A stretch of 64,000 bases of DNA. Origin: Kineosporia babensis. Lineage in GTDB: Bacteria > Actinomycetota > Actinomycetes > Actinomycetales > Kineosporiaceae. The notes below the pieces were generated by a model. That model saw only the letters and a list, made by a program, of their open reading frames with translations, had not been told where the DNA came from and ran no database searches. Numbering within the stretch: the stretch's first letter is position 1; the number at the start of each line of letters is the position of its first letter. Both the position numbers and the translations under genes were made by a program. Below, one piece after another: positions 1 through 7,219 of the stretch. Location: positions 62,001 through 126,000 of the forward strand of contig NZ_JAJOMB010000009.1 of the NCBI RefSeq assembly GCF_021129305.1, read 5' to 3'.

Positions 1-2
1 GG

Positions 3-776
3 GCGCTGGGACCGTTGGTGGGTGCCTTGGTGATGACCCGATCCGGCTTCGTCGGGGTGTTCTGGGCGACCGCGGGAACGCTGCTGGTCACCGCGCTGCT
101 GCTGTTGTTCGTGCCGGTGCGGCGGTTCGCGGCCGGTGCCGTGACCGGTGAACAGTCGAAGCGGGCGCCCCTGTCGTGGGGCACCACGGCGTTGCTGGTG
201 CTCGGGGTGATGCTGTTCTTCACCTCGATGCTGGCCGGGTCGCTGGTGCTGCCCTTCTACGTCACCCGGGAGCTGGATCTGCCGGCCGCATCGCTGGGCC
301 CGCTGTTCAGCGCCTGCGCCGCGGTGGAGGTGGTGGTGGCGCTGGCACTGGCGTTCCTGCCCACCTGGAAGTGGCTGGTGCCCGGCGGGATGCTGCTCAT
401 GGTGGGCTATTTCGCGATCACCATGGTCTCTCGCGACCTGACCGGGCTGCTGCTGGCGCAGGTGGCCCGGGGTGCGGCGATCGCGGTGGTCGGGGCGGCC
501 GGGATCGTCTACTTCCAGGAGTGGATGGCCCCCGCGACCGGACGTGCCACCACGCTGTTCTCCAATGCCACCACAGCGGGGGTGGTGATCGCCGGGCTCC
601 TGGCCGGGTTCTGGCTGGAGGCGTTCAGCTACCGGACGGCTCTGGCCCTGTGCGCTCTGACCGCCCTGCTCGGGGCGGTGGCCTTCGCCGGTGCGGGGAC
701 CCGGCCGGATGTGCGCTTGCGCCCTGCGGCCGACGTGCCAGCGTCGGTCCTTTCAGCAGAGGACGCCGAGGGCTAG
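3..776 (+). CDS. MFS transporter, C-terminal part (5' end outside window)
   Basis: The reading frame is open to the left edge, so only the last 257 or so residues of a multi-pass transporter are present. The visible part has about eight hydrophobic helices separated by short basic loops, with a larger hydrophilic loop near residues 45-55, in the pattern of the second half of a major facilitator superfamily drug/sugar exporter. The end is hydrophilic and alanine-rich. Substrate cannot be read from the sequence. The next gene starts 45 bases downstream on the same strand and could be cotranscribed. A TTG at 15 is an internal codon, not a credible start, because homologous helix sequence continues upstream of it. 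Confidence 0.75.
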   Translation, partial: ALGPLVGALVMTRSGFVGVFWATAGTLLVTALLLLFVPVRRFAAGAVTGEQSKRAPLSWGTTALLVLGVMLFFTSMLAGSLVLPFYVTRELDLPAASLGPLFSACAAVEVVVALALAFLPTWKWLVPGGMLLMVGYFAITMVSRDLTGLLLAQVARGAAIAVVGAAGIVYFQEWMAPATGRATTLFSNATTAGVVIAGLLAGFWLEAFSYRTALALCALTALLGAVAFAGAGTRPDVRLRPAADVPASVLSAEDAEG

Positions 777-821
777 GTTGCGTCGGTGTCGGCACCTTTT
801 TGAATCGGAGGACCGTAACGG

Positions 822-1580
822 ATGAGCGCATCACTGACCGCCCGCGCCCAGAAGCTCGGTGAACTGCACGCCACCCGCCGCCCCCTGGTACTGCCCACGG
901 TCTGGGACGCCTGGTCGGCCCGGACCGCGGTGGCGGCCGGCTTCGAGGCGCTGACCATCGGCAGCCACCCCCTGGCGGACTCGCGGGGCGCGGCCGACCA
1001 GGAGGGCCAGAGCTTCGCCGAGGTGGTGGCGGCCACCCGGACGATCGTGGCCTCGGTCGAGGTGCCGGTGTCGATCGACCTGGAGTCCGGCTACGGCCAG
1101 AGCCCGGCCGAGCTGATCGCGGGGTTGCTCGAGGCCGGGGGAGTGGGCCTGAACGTCGAGGACACCGTGCACTCCGAAGGCGGGCGGCTGCGGACCACCC
1201 AGGAGCACGCCGACTACATCGCCGGTCTGCGCGAGGCCGCCGAATCGGCCGGCGTCCCGGTGTGGATCAACGGCCGCACCGACCTTTTCGCCCGCGCCCA
1301 GGATCCGGCGGCGGTGCTGGAGGAGGCGATCGAGCGGATGCAGGCGCTGGTCCAGGCCGGGGCCAGCAGCGTGTACCCGGTCAAGATCCAGGACAACGAC
1401 GAGTTGCTCACCGCCGTGGTCAAGGCCGTGCCGGTGCCGGTCAACTCCACCGCCCACCCGGTCCGGCACGACCTGGCCCGGTTCGCCCGGCTCGGCGTCG
1501 GCCGGGTGACCAACGGCCCGCTGCTGCAGGCCGCCCTCACCGAGGCGATCACCGGCCTGCTCGGGCCCTGGAAGGGCTGA
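822..1580 (+). CDS. Isocitrate lyase/PEP mutase superfamily protein
   Basis: 252-residue TIM-barrel enzyme of the PEP mutase/isocitrate lyase superfamily. Diagnostic stretches are LPTVWDAWSAR near residues 24-34, the metal-binding strand SIDLESGYG near 84-92 and GLNVEDT near 109-115. The KKCGH catalytic loop of true isocitrate lyases is absent, so it is more likely a C-C or P-C bond lyase of the 2,3-dimethylmalate lyase/oxaloacetate hydrolase/carboxyphosphonoenolpyruvate branch, substrate unknown. The ATG at 822 has a good ribosome binding site (ggagg, 11 bases upstream). It lies alone between the transporter and the diguanylate cyclase; no pathway partner is visible. Confidence 0.85.
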   Translation: MSASLTARAQKLGELHATRRPLVLPTVWDAWSARTAVAAGFEALTIGSHPLADSRGAADQEGQSFAEVVAATRTIVASVEVPVSIDLESGYGQSPAELIAGLLEAGGVGLNVEDTVHSEGGRLRTTQEHADYIAGLREAAESAGVPVWINGRTDLFARAQDPAAVLEEAIERMQALVQAGASSVYPVKIQDNDELLTAVVKAVPVPVNSTAHPVRHDLARFARLGVGRVTNGPLLQAALTEAITGLLGPWKG

Positions 1581-1636
1581 GCGGCTTTTCCTCCTCGTCA
1601 CTACAGCGCATTCTCTGAAGTGACGAACTTCTGGGC

Positions 1637-2809
1637 ATGGGAATGCGCGGCTGGACCCGCTGGATGCCGAAAGGCTCGCCGGTTTCGGACGAATCGTGGC
1701 AGGCACGGCACCGGATCATCCGGATCGCGCTGTGGCTGAGCGTTCCCGTGCTGCTGGTCACCGGCCTGCTCGGGCCGATGCCGGCGGCCGAGACCCTGAT
1801 CCTGAGCGCGCTGGTGGCCGGGATCGGGGCCTCGGCCCGGCTCGCCACCTCCCGCGACATCAAGGCCGAGATCACCAGCTTCGCCCTGATCCTGGCCTCC
1901 TTCGCCGGGGTGGAGCTGTCCGGCGGGCAGATCCACGCGCACCTGTTCATCCTTTCCGCGGTGGCTCTGGTGGCCCTGTACCAGCGCTGGCTGCCGCTGC
2001 TGGGCACGATCGCGGCGGTCGGGGTGCACCACTTCGTCTTCGGCCTGATCGCTCCCGAGCGGGTGTTCAGCGTGACGATGGGCGCGATGCCCTCGGGCCA
2101 CCACATCCCGATGGACATGCTGATCGTGATGGTGCTGGTGCACGTGGCCGCGATCGCCGTGGAGGTGTTCGCCATCCTGGCCTTCTGGCGGTTCAACGAG
2201 CAGCTCAGCGACCAGCTGCAGGACACCGTCGACCAGTTGCGGGGCCGTGAGGAAGAGCTGCACCACCAGGCCACCCACGACGCGCTGACCGGCCTGCCCA
2301 ACCGCTCCTGCTTCGGCAGCGCGGTGATGGAGCAGCTGCACGAGGGCCACACCTTCGCGGTGCTGATGCTCGACCTGGACGACTTCAAGCCGGTGAACGA
2401 CACCTACGGTCACCACGCCGGCGACCAGCTGCTGATCTCGGTGGCCGACCGCCTGGCCGGCTGCCTGAGCGGCGCCGATCTGCCGGCCCGTCTGGGTGGG
2501 GACGAGTTCGCCGTGCTGCTGAAGGAGCACACCGACCTGCACGGCATCCAGCACGTGGCCGACCGGATCGTGGCGGCCATGCACCAGCCGTTCCACCTCG
2601 AGGAGTGCGAGGTGACGGTGAAGGTGAGCATGAGCATCGGGATCGCCCGGGCCGACGAGTCGCTGACCGCCGACGACCTGCTGCGCCGGGCCGACTCGGC
2701 GATGTACTCGGCCAAGCGGGCGGGCAAGGGGCAGTGGGTGCTGCGCGACGGTGAGCTGCCGGAGCAGGAGCGGCCCCGGGAGGAACCGGCACCCGAGCAC
2801 CACATCTGA
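1637..2809 (+). CDS. Membrane-anchored diguanylate cyclase (GGDEF protein)
   Basis: 390 residues. An N-terminal membrane module of five or six helices (about residues 25-200) is followed by a short coiled-coil linker (EQLSDQLQDTVDQLRGREEEL) and a GGDEF domain from about residue 215 to 375. The catalytic signature is an intact GGDEF at residues 287-291, preceded by the conserved DALTGLPNR and DLDDFKPVND motifs, so synthesis of cyclic di-GMP from two GTP is expected. No EAL or HD-GYP domain is present. An RxxD inhibitory site is not obvious upstream of GGDEF. The membrane part is rich in His and Met (for example GHHIPMDM), which could relate to its unknown signal. Start is the ATG at 1637; an in-frame ATG two codons later is an alternative. 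Confidence 0.88.
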   Translation: MGMRGWTRWMPKGSPVSDESWQARHRIIRIALWLSVPVLLVTGLLGPMPAAETLILSALVAGIGASARLATSRDIKAEITSFALILASFAGVELSGGQIHAHLFILSAVALVALYQRWLPLLGTIAAVGVHHFVFGLIAPERVFSVTMGAMPSGHHIPMDMLIVMVLVHVAAIAVEVFAILAFWRFNEQLSDQLQDTVDQLRGREEELHHQATHDALTGLPNRSCFGSAVMEQLHEGHTFAVLMLDLDDFKPVNDTYGHHAGDQLLISVADRLAGCLSGADLPARLGGDEFAVLLKEHTDLHGIQHVADRIVAAMHQPFHLEECEVTVKVSMSIGIARADESLTADDLLRRADSAMYSAKRAGKGQWVLRDGELPEQERPREEPAPEHHI

Positions 2810-3083
2810 GCCGGACGTCCGTTGCCGATGACGCCGCTCACACCTGATCGGCGCAGGCTGTGGTCTGCGCCACCTGTCCGGATCCGTCCCAACGGGTGAG
2901 GTCGGCCACTCTGGCGTGCATAACGGCCCCCAACCGGGGCATGGTCGCTTCAGGAGTCAGTTCTCCGGCCGATCGAGGGTGACGTTCGGTGCTGACCCCG
3001 CTCTTGCCGTCACGGTGCTCGTCACACCCGGTCCTTCCAGACCTGGTAGAAACGATCACCCGAAGGAAATGAGGTACCCCCGC

Positions 3084-3392
3084 GTGACCGCCATCGCTCC
3101 CGAGATGCTGACCCCTTCGACGTCTGCGTTCGACTCCATCCCGGCCCTGACGGCGGCCGACCGCTGCGATGCGACGACCACGACCATCCGCGAGGGTTCC
3201 GGAACCGCGAACCCCCGGGTGGCCTGCGGCGCCCAGGCCTACGTCACGGCCCTGCTGCCCAGCGGCAACACCCTGCTGTTCTGCGCCCACCACGGTCACA
3301 ACCTGGAGGCCACGCTGGTCCAGCAGGGCGCGGTGATCCGCGACGACTCCGCGGTGCTGCAGCAGAACACCAAGCCGGGGGCCTCGGCCTGA
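3084..3392 (+). CDS. DUF7455-family small protein with an internal insertion
   Basis: About 102 residues starting at GTG 3084, chosen because an aaggaaatgagg ribosome binding site lies directly upstream; ATG 3069 is in frame but has no properly spaced site. The protein shows the LTAADRCD, CGAQAYV and LLFCAHH blocks of the small actinobacterial DUF7455 family, which by its Cys/His spacing probably binds a metal. In family members I know, RCD and RCGAQAYV are contiguous; here about 18 Thr/Ala/Gly-rich residues separate Cys28 from Cys48. Function of the family is unknown; in many actinobacteria it lies near RNA polymerase sigma factor genes, which is not the case here. Confidence 0.75.
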   Translation: MTAIAPEMLTPSTSAFDSIPALTAADRCDATTTTIREGSGTANPRVACGAQAYVTALLPSGNTLLFCAHHGHNLEATLVQQGAVIRDDSAVLQQNTKPGASA

Positions 3393-3402
3393 TCTGATCG
3401 TC

Positions 3403-3445
3403 CAGCGCTGCGGTTCCCGGTCACGGACGGGGAGCCGCAGCGCTG
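3403..3445. terminator. Bidirectional hairpin terminator
   Basis: Arms 3403-3418 and 3430-3445 pair over 16 positions with one G-U, around an 11-base loop. It sits between the convergent stop codons of the DUF7455 gene and the lipoprotein gene and lacks a clear T-run, as is common in actinobacteria. Confidence 0.7.
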
Positions 3446-3463
3446 TCGTTTGCCCGGACTACC

Positions 3464-4246
3464 TCAGGCCTTGATCCCGGGCCCAGGCTGACCCCAGTCC
3501 ATCTCCTGCTCCGGCATCAGCTCAGTCGGCGCCTTGACTGGCACCTTCTTGTTCCAGTGGGTGAAGACGGCGTGGTAGCCGCGCTCGCGTACCCCGATCA
3601 GCCGGCCCGAGCCGTCCGCGTCCACGTAGATGGTTCCGGTGCCACGGGCGGTGCGCAGCCCGACGGTCTTGCGTCCGCCCATCTCCTTGCCCTTGACCCG
3701 CTTCAGGCCGCGCTGCGGGCGTTCCAGGTCGAGAAGGTTGTCGAGCAGGATGTCCATGTCGGTGAGGTCGAAGAAGAACCGGGTGTCGGTGCTCTCGGGG
3801 ATCCGGATCCACAGCCCGGTCATCCGCTCGGCCCAGACCCGGTCGCCGTAGGCGATGTCGTCCAGCAGTTGCCGGTCGGGCAGGAAGTAGAACTCGCCAC
3901 CGACGAAACGCACCTGCATGGTGCCCTCCGGCAGGGTGATCGTGCCCCGGGCCCGGCCGGCCCGGCTCACCTGCAGATTGATCTTGACCTCGATGTCGTC
4001 CTCGACCTGGGTGGCCTTCACCTGGACCGAGAGGGCGTCCTGGGTGGTCTCGGCGAGCAGGGCGTAGATCTGGGCCGGCGACATCCCGGTGTAGGGCTTG
4101 GCCTTCTGGATCGGCCCACTGGTGTCCTGGGGCAGCGGCTGGACGACGTTGCGGCTTTCCAGTTCGCAACCGCTCAGCAGCGCGGCGACGCACAGGACGG
4201 CGGTGAGCAGCCCGAGGCCACGAGTGGGAAAGCGGCCCCCGGGCAT
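3464..4246 (-). CDS. Putative lipoprotein, LppX/LprG-like
   Basis: 260 residues with a type II signal peptide: a basic start, a hydrophobic core around residues 10-24 and the lipobox LLSGC, giving a lipidated Cys near residue 27. The mature part has alternating beta strands, with SVQVKATQVEDD, LPEGTMQVRFVGGEFYF and MGGRKTVGLRT, a pattern like the single-domain LppX/LprAFG carriers of actinobacteria that bind acylated lipids. That family assignment is inference from overall architecture, not from a diagnostic motif. It would be anchored on the outer face of the membrane. It is transcribed alone, ending at the shared terminator and starting 95 bases from the methyltransferase gene. Confidence 0.7.
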   Translation of the reverse strand: MPGGRFPTRGLGLLTAVLCVAALLSGCELESRNVVQPLPQDTSGPIQKAKPYTGMSPAQIYALLAETTQDALSVQVKATQVEDDIEVKINLQVSRAGRARGTITLPEGTMQVRFVGGEFYFLPDRQLLDDIAYGDRVWAERMTGLWIRIPESTDTRFFFDLTDMDILLDNLLDLERPQRGLKRVKGKEMGGRKTVGLRTARGTGTIYVDADGSGRLIGVRERGYHAVFTHWNKKVPVKAPTELMPEQEMDWGQPGPGIKA

Positions 4247-4340
4247 GGCGAATCCGTTCGCGCAGACAGGACGGGACGGACCCGCCCCACCGCAGGAGCT
4301 TAAGTGTTCCGGTGCGCCTTATGTGGGCTTTTGCGACGTT

Positions 4341-5186
4341 CTAGCGGGCGGTGACCAGGAAGGCCGGGGACGACCAGTACGGGTACAGCGGCCGGAATTC
4401 GATCTCACCGAAACCCGCCTCGAGAAGCTGCGCCTGCCAGCGTCCTTTGGTCTGCTCGAAGGTGACCCGCGGCGCTCCCGGGCGCAACTGACCCACCAGC
4501 ACCGGCATCAGGAAACCCTGGGCCACCAGGTCGCGATCGGTGTCGTACTCGGCCAGGCCCCGTTCGTACGTCTCGGCCAGGAACGCCAGGTTCTCGGCCG
4601 GGGCGAGCGCAGGCACGTCGAACTCCACGACGGCCAGCCGGCCCACGTGCGGGCGCAGTCTGGTCAGGGCCTGGGTGCGCTCCTGGTGCGGAAGGTTGTG
4701 CAGAGCGAAGGTGGACTGCGCCAGATCCCAGTGGGTTTCCGGCTCGACGGCCTCGAGCATGGTCTGCAGCGAGCACGGCCAGACGCGACGGGCGGCGACC
4801 GCCTGCTGGACACCGGCGAGCAGCGCCTCGGACGGCTCGAGCAGGTCGATCTGCGGCGGGGCGTGCTCGGCGGACCGAAGCGCGGGAAGCAGGGCCCGGC
4901 CGTTGCCGCAGCCGATGTCGAGCAGTGAGGCAGGCCGGTGCTCGTCGTACAGTTCGGCCAGGGCGGCGCTGGTGGCCTGGTACAGCGGAATGTTGCCGCC
5001 GCCCTCGATGAACGCCTCGAACCCCTCTGGAGTGGCGTAGACGCCCTCGGCAGAACCGTTTCCGAGGAACTTGGCCAGGGCCGGCCCGAGGAGGCCGGGT
5101 GCGGCGGCGGCCAGCTCGCGAGCGGATTCGGTATCGCCTTCGGTCATCGCCTGCAGGGCCTGGAGCACGCCACGTTCCGGATTCAC
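4341..5186 (-). CDS. Class I SAM-dependent methyltransferase
   Basis: 281 residues, GTG start. Glycine-rich motif I, LLDIGCGNGRALLPAL, lies at about residues 89-104 and is followed by an acidic end of beta-2 (IDLLEPSEAL) and the motif region WDLAQSTFALHNLPHQERT, so S-adenosylmethionine binding is well supported. The N-terminal 80 residues form a helical cap. The substrate is unknown. The gene is divergent from the DHFR-like gene at 5268 with an 81-base spacer that must hold both promoters. A second, unrelated methyltransferase lies on the other side of that gene. Confidence 0.85.
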   Translation of the reverse strand: MNPERGVLQALQAMTEGDTESARELAAAAPGLLGPALAKFLGNGSAEGVYATPEGFEAFIEGGGNIPLYQATSAALAELYDEHRPASLLDIGCGNGRALLPALRSAEHAPPQIDLLEPSEALLAGVQQAVAARRVWPCSLQTMLEAVEPETHWDLAQSTFALHNLPHQERTQALTRLRPHVGRLAVVEFDVPALAPAENLAFLAETYERGLAEYDTDRDLVAQGFLMPVLVGQLRPGAPRVTFEQTKGRWQAQLLEAGFGEIEFRPLYPYWSSPAFLVTAR

Positions 5187-5267
5187 GAACCTGATTATGC
5201 GAGAACCGTCCCGGGGCCCGGTAGCGTCGTGGCCGGATTGTCGCTACGAGCCGCTGAGGATGTCCGC

Positions 5268-5840
5268 ATGCGCACTCTGATCAGTACTGCTTTCGTCTCG
5301 CTGGACGGCGTGATGGAAGCCCCGGGTGGGGAGGCCGGCTACCGCAATGCCGGCTGGACGTTCAAAGACATCGAATTCGTCCCCGAGGCGTACGAGATCA
5401 AGGGACAGGAGCAGACCGAGGCCGCGGCGATGCTGCTGGGCCGGGTGAGCTACCAGGCGTTCAGCCCTGTCTGGCCGACGATGGACGACTTCGCCGAGTA
5501 CAACCGGATGCCCAAGCACGTGGTCTCCACCACCCTCGGCGAAGCGGACCTGGTGGCGGGCTGGGGCCCGACCAGCATCCTGCGCTCGCTCGAGGAGGTG
5601 GCCGCGCTGAAGCAGACCGAGGGCGGGCCGATCATTCTGCAGGGGAGCGCCACCCTCAACCAGGCGCTGTCCGACGCCGGCCTGATCGACCGCTACCACC
5701 TGCTGGTGTTCCCGCTGCTGCTGGGCGCGGGCAAGCGGCTGTTCAGCCAGAGCGACAAGGACGCCCAGAAGCTGAAGCTGGTGGAGCACGCGGCCTACCG
5801 CAACGGCGTGCAGAAGAACGTGTTCGACGTGGTGCGTTAG
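5268..5840 (+). CDS. Dihydrofolate reductase family protein (RibD C-terminal fold)
   Basis: 190 residues, ATG at 5268 with ctgagga seven bases upstream. It begins with the family pattern MRTLISTAFVSLDGVMEAPGG and contains LLGRVSYQAF, a strand-loop with KHVVSTTL, and GSATLNQAL followed by DRYHLLVFPLLLGAGKRLF, all typical of the YyaP/RibD-C group that binds NADPH. These proteins are generally uncharacterised reductases and are not the housekeeping folate enzyme, whose key residues are not conserved here. The stop overlaps the end of the convergent methyltransferase gene by four bases. Confidence 0.85.
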   Translation: MRTLISTAFVSLDGVMEAPGGEAGYRNAGWTFKDIEFVPEAYEIKGQEQTEAAAMLLGRVSYQAFSPVWPTMDDFAEYNRMPKHVVSTTLGEADLVAGWGPTSILRSLEEVAALKQTEGGPIILQGSATLNQALSDAGLIDRYHLLVFPLLLGAGKRLFSQSDKDAQKLKLVEHAAYRNGVQKNVFDVVR

Positions 5841-6616
5841 GGCCTGGTGGCCACGATCAGGAAGCGGTGGGACCGCACCACGATCGGCTCGCCGCGCCGG
5901 TGCAGCTCGCGCAATGCCGGGGCGTAGGTGGCCGGGCTGAAGTCCGGGATCTGCCAGGCCACCTTCTGCAGCTGGAACACCACCGCGCCGATGTCGTGAA
6001 AGACGATCTCCGGGAACTCTTCCCGGGCATCACTTACCTGCAGGCCGGCGGTTTCCAGCTGAGCCACGGCGAGCTCGAGCGTCCATGAGCCCGGAGGGTG
6101 CGCAGGGGGCGCTCCGAGCAGCCGGTTCAGTTCCGTGCAGTCCTCGCTGCCCACCTGCTGAGTCACCAGGTTCCCGCCTGGGCTCAGCAGGCGGGCGACC
6201 TCCAAAGCCTCCAGCCGGCCATGACGATTCAGCACCAGGTCGATCGAGGCATCGGGTAACGGGACGGTGCGCGCCTGCGTCGCGAACACCTCCACCCCGA
6301 GCCGTTCCCGGGCCAGCGGAAGGTTCGGAGCCCAGCTCTCGGTCGCGTAGACCACCGGCGGCAGCGGGGCCAGCGCGGACAGCAGTTCGCCGCCCCCGGT
6401 GTCGATGTCCAGCAGCGAACCGGCCCCGGGGATCAGCGCCCGGGCGATCTGGGGGTACGACCACGAAGGATCGCCGCCCTCGGCCCGGCCGTCCAGCCAG
6501 CCGAAGTCCCAGCCGTCCCGGTGCGCTGCCTCGGCCTCACCCACCAATCGCGCGAAACTTGTCATCCGTTCATGGTTCATCGGCGGATCGGCCGGAAGCA
6601 CCTGCTTTTTCACCAA
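5837..6616 (-). CDS. Class I SAM-dependent methyltransferase
   Basis: Up to 259 residues. Motif I is LLDIDTGGGELLSALAP around residues 69-85, followed by VVYATESWAPNLPLARERL and a motif IV-like IDLVLNRHG, so it is a Rossmann-fold methyltransferase related to the ubiE/methyltransferase-11 group. The start is uncertain: TTG 6616 and GTG 6613 are close to a strong hairpin, and an ATG at 6580 (MNHERMTSFARL) matches where homologous proteins usually begin. Substrate unknown. The hairpin at 6623-6672 separates it from the upstream membrane-protein gene on the same strand. Confidence 0.8.
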   Translation of the reverse strand: MVKKQVLPADPPMNHERMTSFARLVGEAEAAHRDGWDFGWLDGRAEGGDPSWSYPQIARALIPGAGSLLDIDTGGGELLSALAPLPPVVYATESWAPNLPLARERLGVEVFATQARTVPLPDASIDLVLNRHGRLEALEVARLLSPGGNLVTQQVGSEDCTELNRLLGAPPAHPPGSWTLELAVAQLETAGLQVSDAREEFPEIVFHDIGAVVFQLQKVAWQIPDFSPATYAPALRELHRRGEPIVVRSHRFLIVATRP

Positions 6617-6622
6617 CTGTCA

Positions 6623-6672
6623 GATTGAGGACGGGGTGGTCACCGCATGCGGCGAGGACCCCGTCCTCAATC
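6623..6672 (-). terminator. Long perfect hairpin with nested palindrome
   Basis: Arms 6623-6637 and 6658-6672 form 15 perfect base pairs. The 20-base loop itself contains the 10-base palindrome CCGCATGCGG at 6643-6652. The right arm covers the stop codon of the minus-strand gene ending at 6667, so it most likely ends that transcript before the downstream methyltransferase. Confidence 0.75.
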
Positions 6673-7047
6673 AGTGCAGTTCTCCTTCTCGAACTCGTCG
6701 TACCGCAGTGAGTCCGAGTCCAGCCAGCGTTCGTAGCAGTCGGTGGACTCGTCCACCGGGGGACCGGTGTCCTCGGTGATCGGGAGGTTCGACAGGTCCG
6801 AGGAGCTGGACTCGCCGGTCAGGCTGTTGTCCTCGAACCGGTCCCCGAAGACCGCCGGCAGCCCGAACGCGAACAGTGCGAGCACCAGCCCCCACATCAC
6901 CAGCGTGCCCAGCATCATGCCCAGCGCGACGGCGAACACGGTCTTCCAGAAGGTCAGGGGATCTCGCGGGCGCCGCTGGTGCGGACGGCTGTGGGCCGGC
7001 TGCTGCTGTTGTTGCCAGGAGTTCTGATAGCTCACTTCGATCCTCAC
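6667..7047 (-). CDS. Small single-pass membrane protein of unknown function
   Basis: Up to 126 residues. A polar N-terminus rich in Gln, Arg and Pro (residues 8-30) precedes one hydrophobic helix at about 35-65, and the remaining 60 residues are strongly acidic and Ser/Asp-rich with two Cys. The topology suggested is cytoplasmic N-terminus and extracytoplasmic acidic tail. GTG 7047 opens the frame, but GTG 7035 has an aggatc element immediately upstream and may be the true start (122 residues). I recognise no family. It is divergent from mprF, sharing a 172-base spacer. Confidence 0.6.
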   Translation of the reverse strand: MRIEVSYQNSWQQQQQPAHSRPHQRRPRDPLTFWKTVFAVALGMMLGTLVMWGLVLALFAFGLPAVFGDRFEDNSLTGESSSSDLSNLPITEDTGPPVDESTDCYERWLDSDSLRYDEFEKENCTD

Positions 7048-7219
7048 TGTCGCGGCCGCCAGGGGCTCAGGGAACCGGCATGGGATGAAGTGTCCTACTT
7101 GAGGGTATTTCTGTGCAGGGGTTTGGTGGTGCGGACGTCACAGACAGCCGGGTGAACCGCGGCAGGCTCCCCGGACGCCGTATCAAGCGGTTCCGGAGGG
7201 TCGTCGATGACACCGAGCG

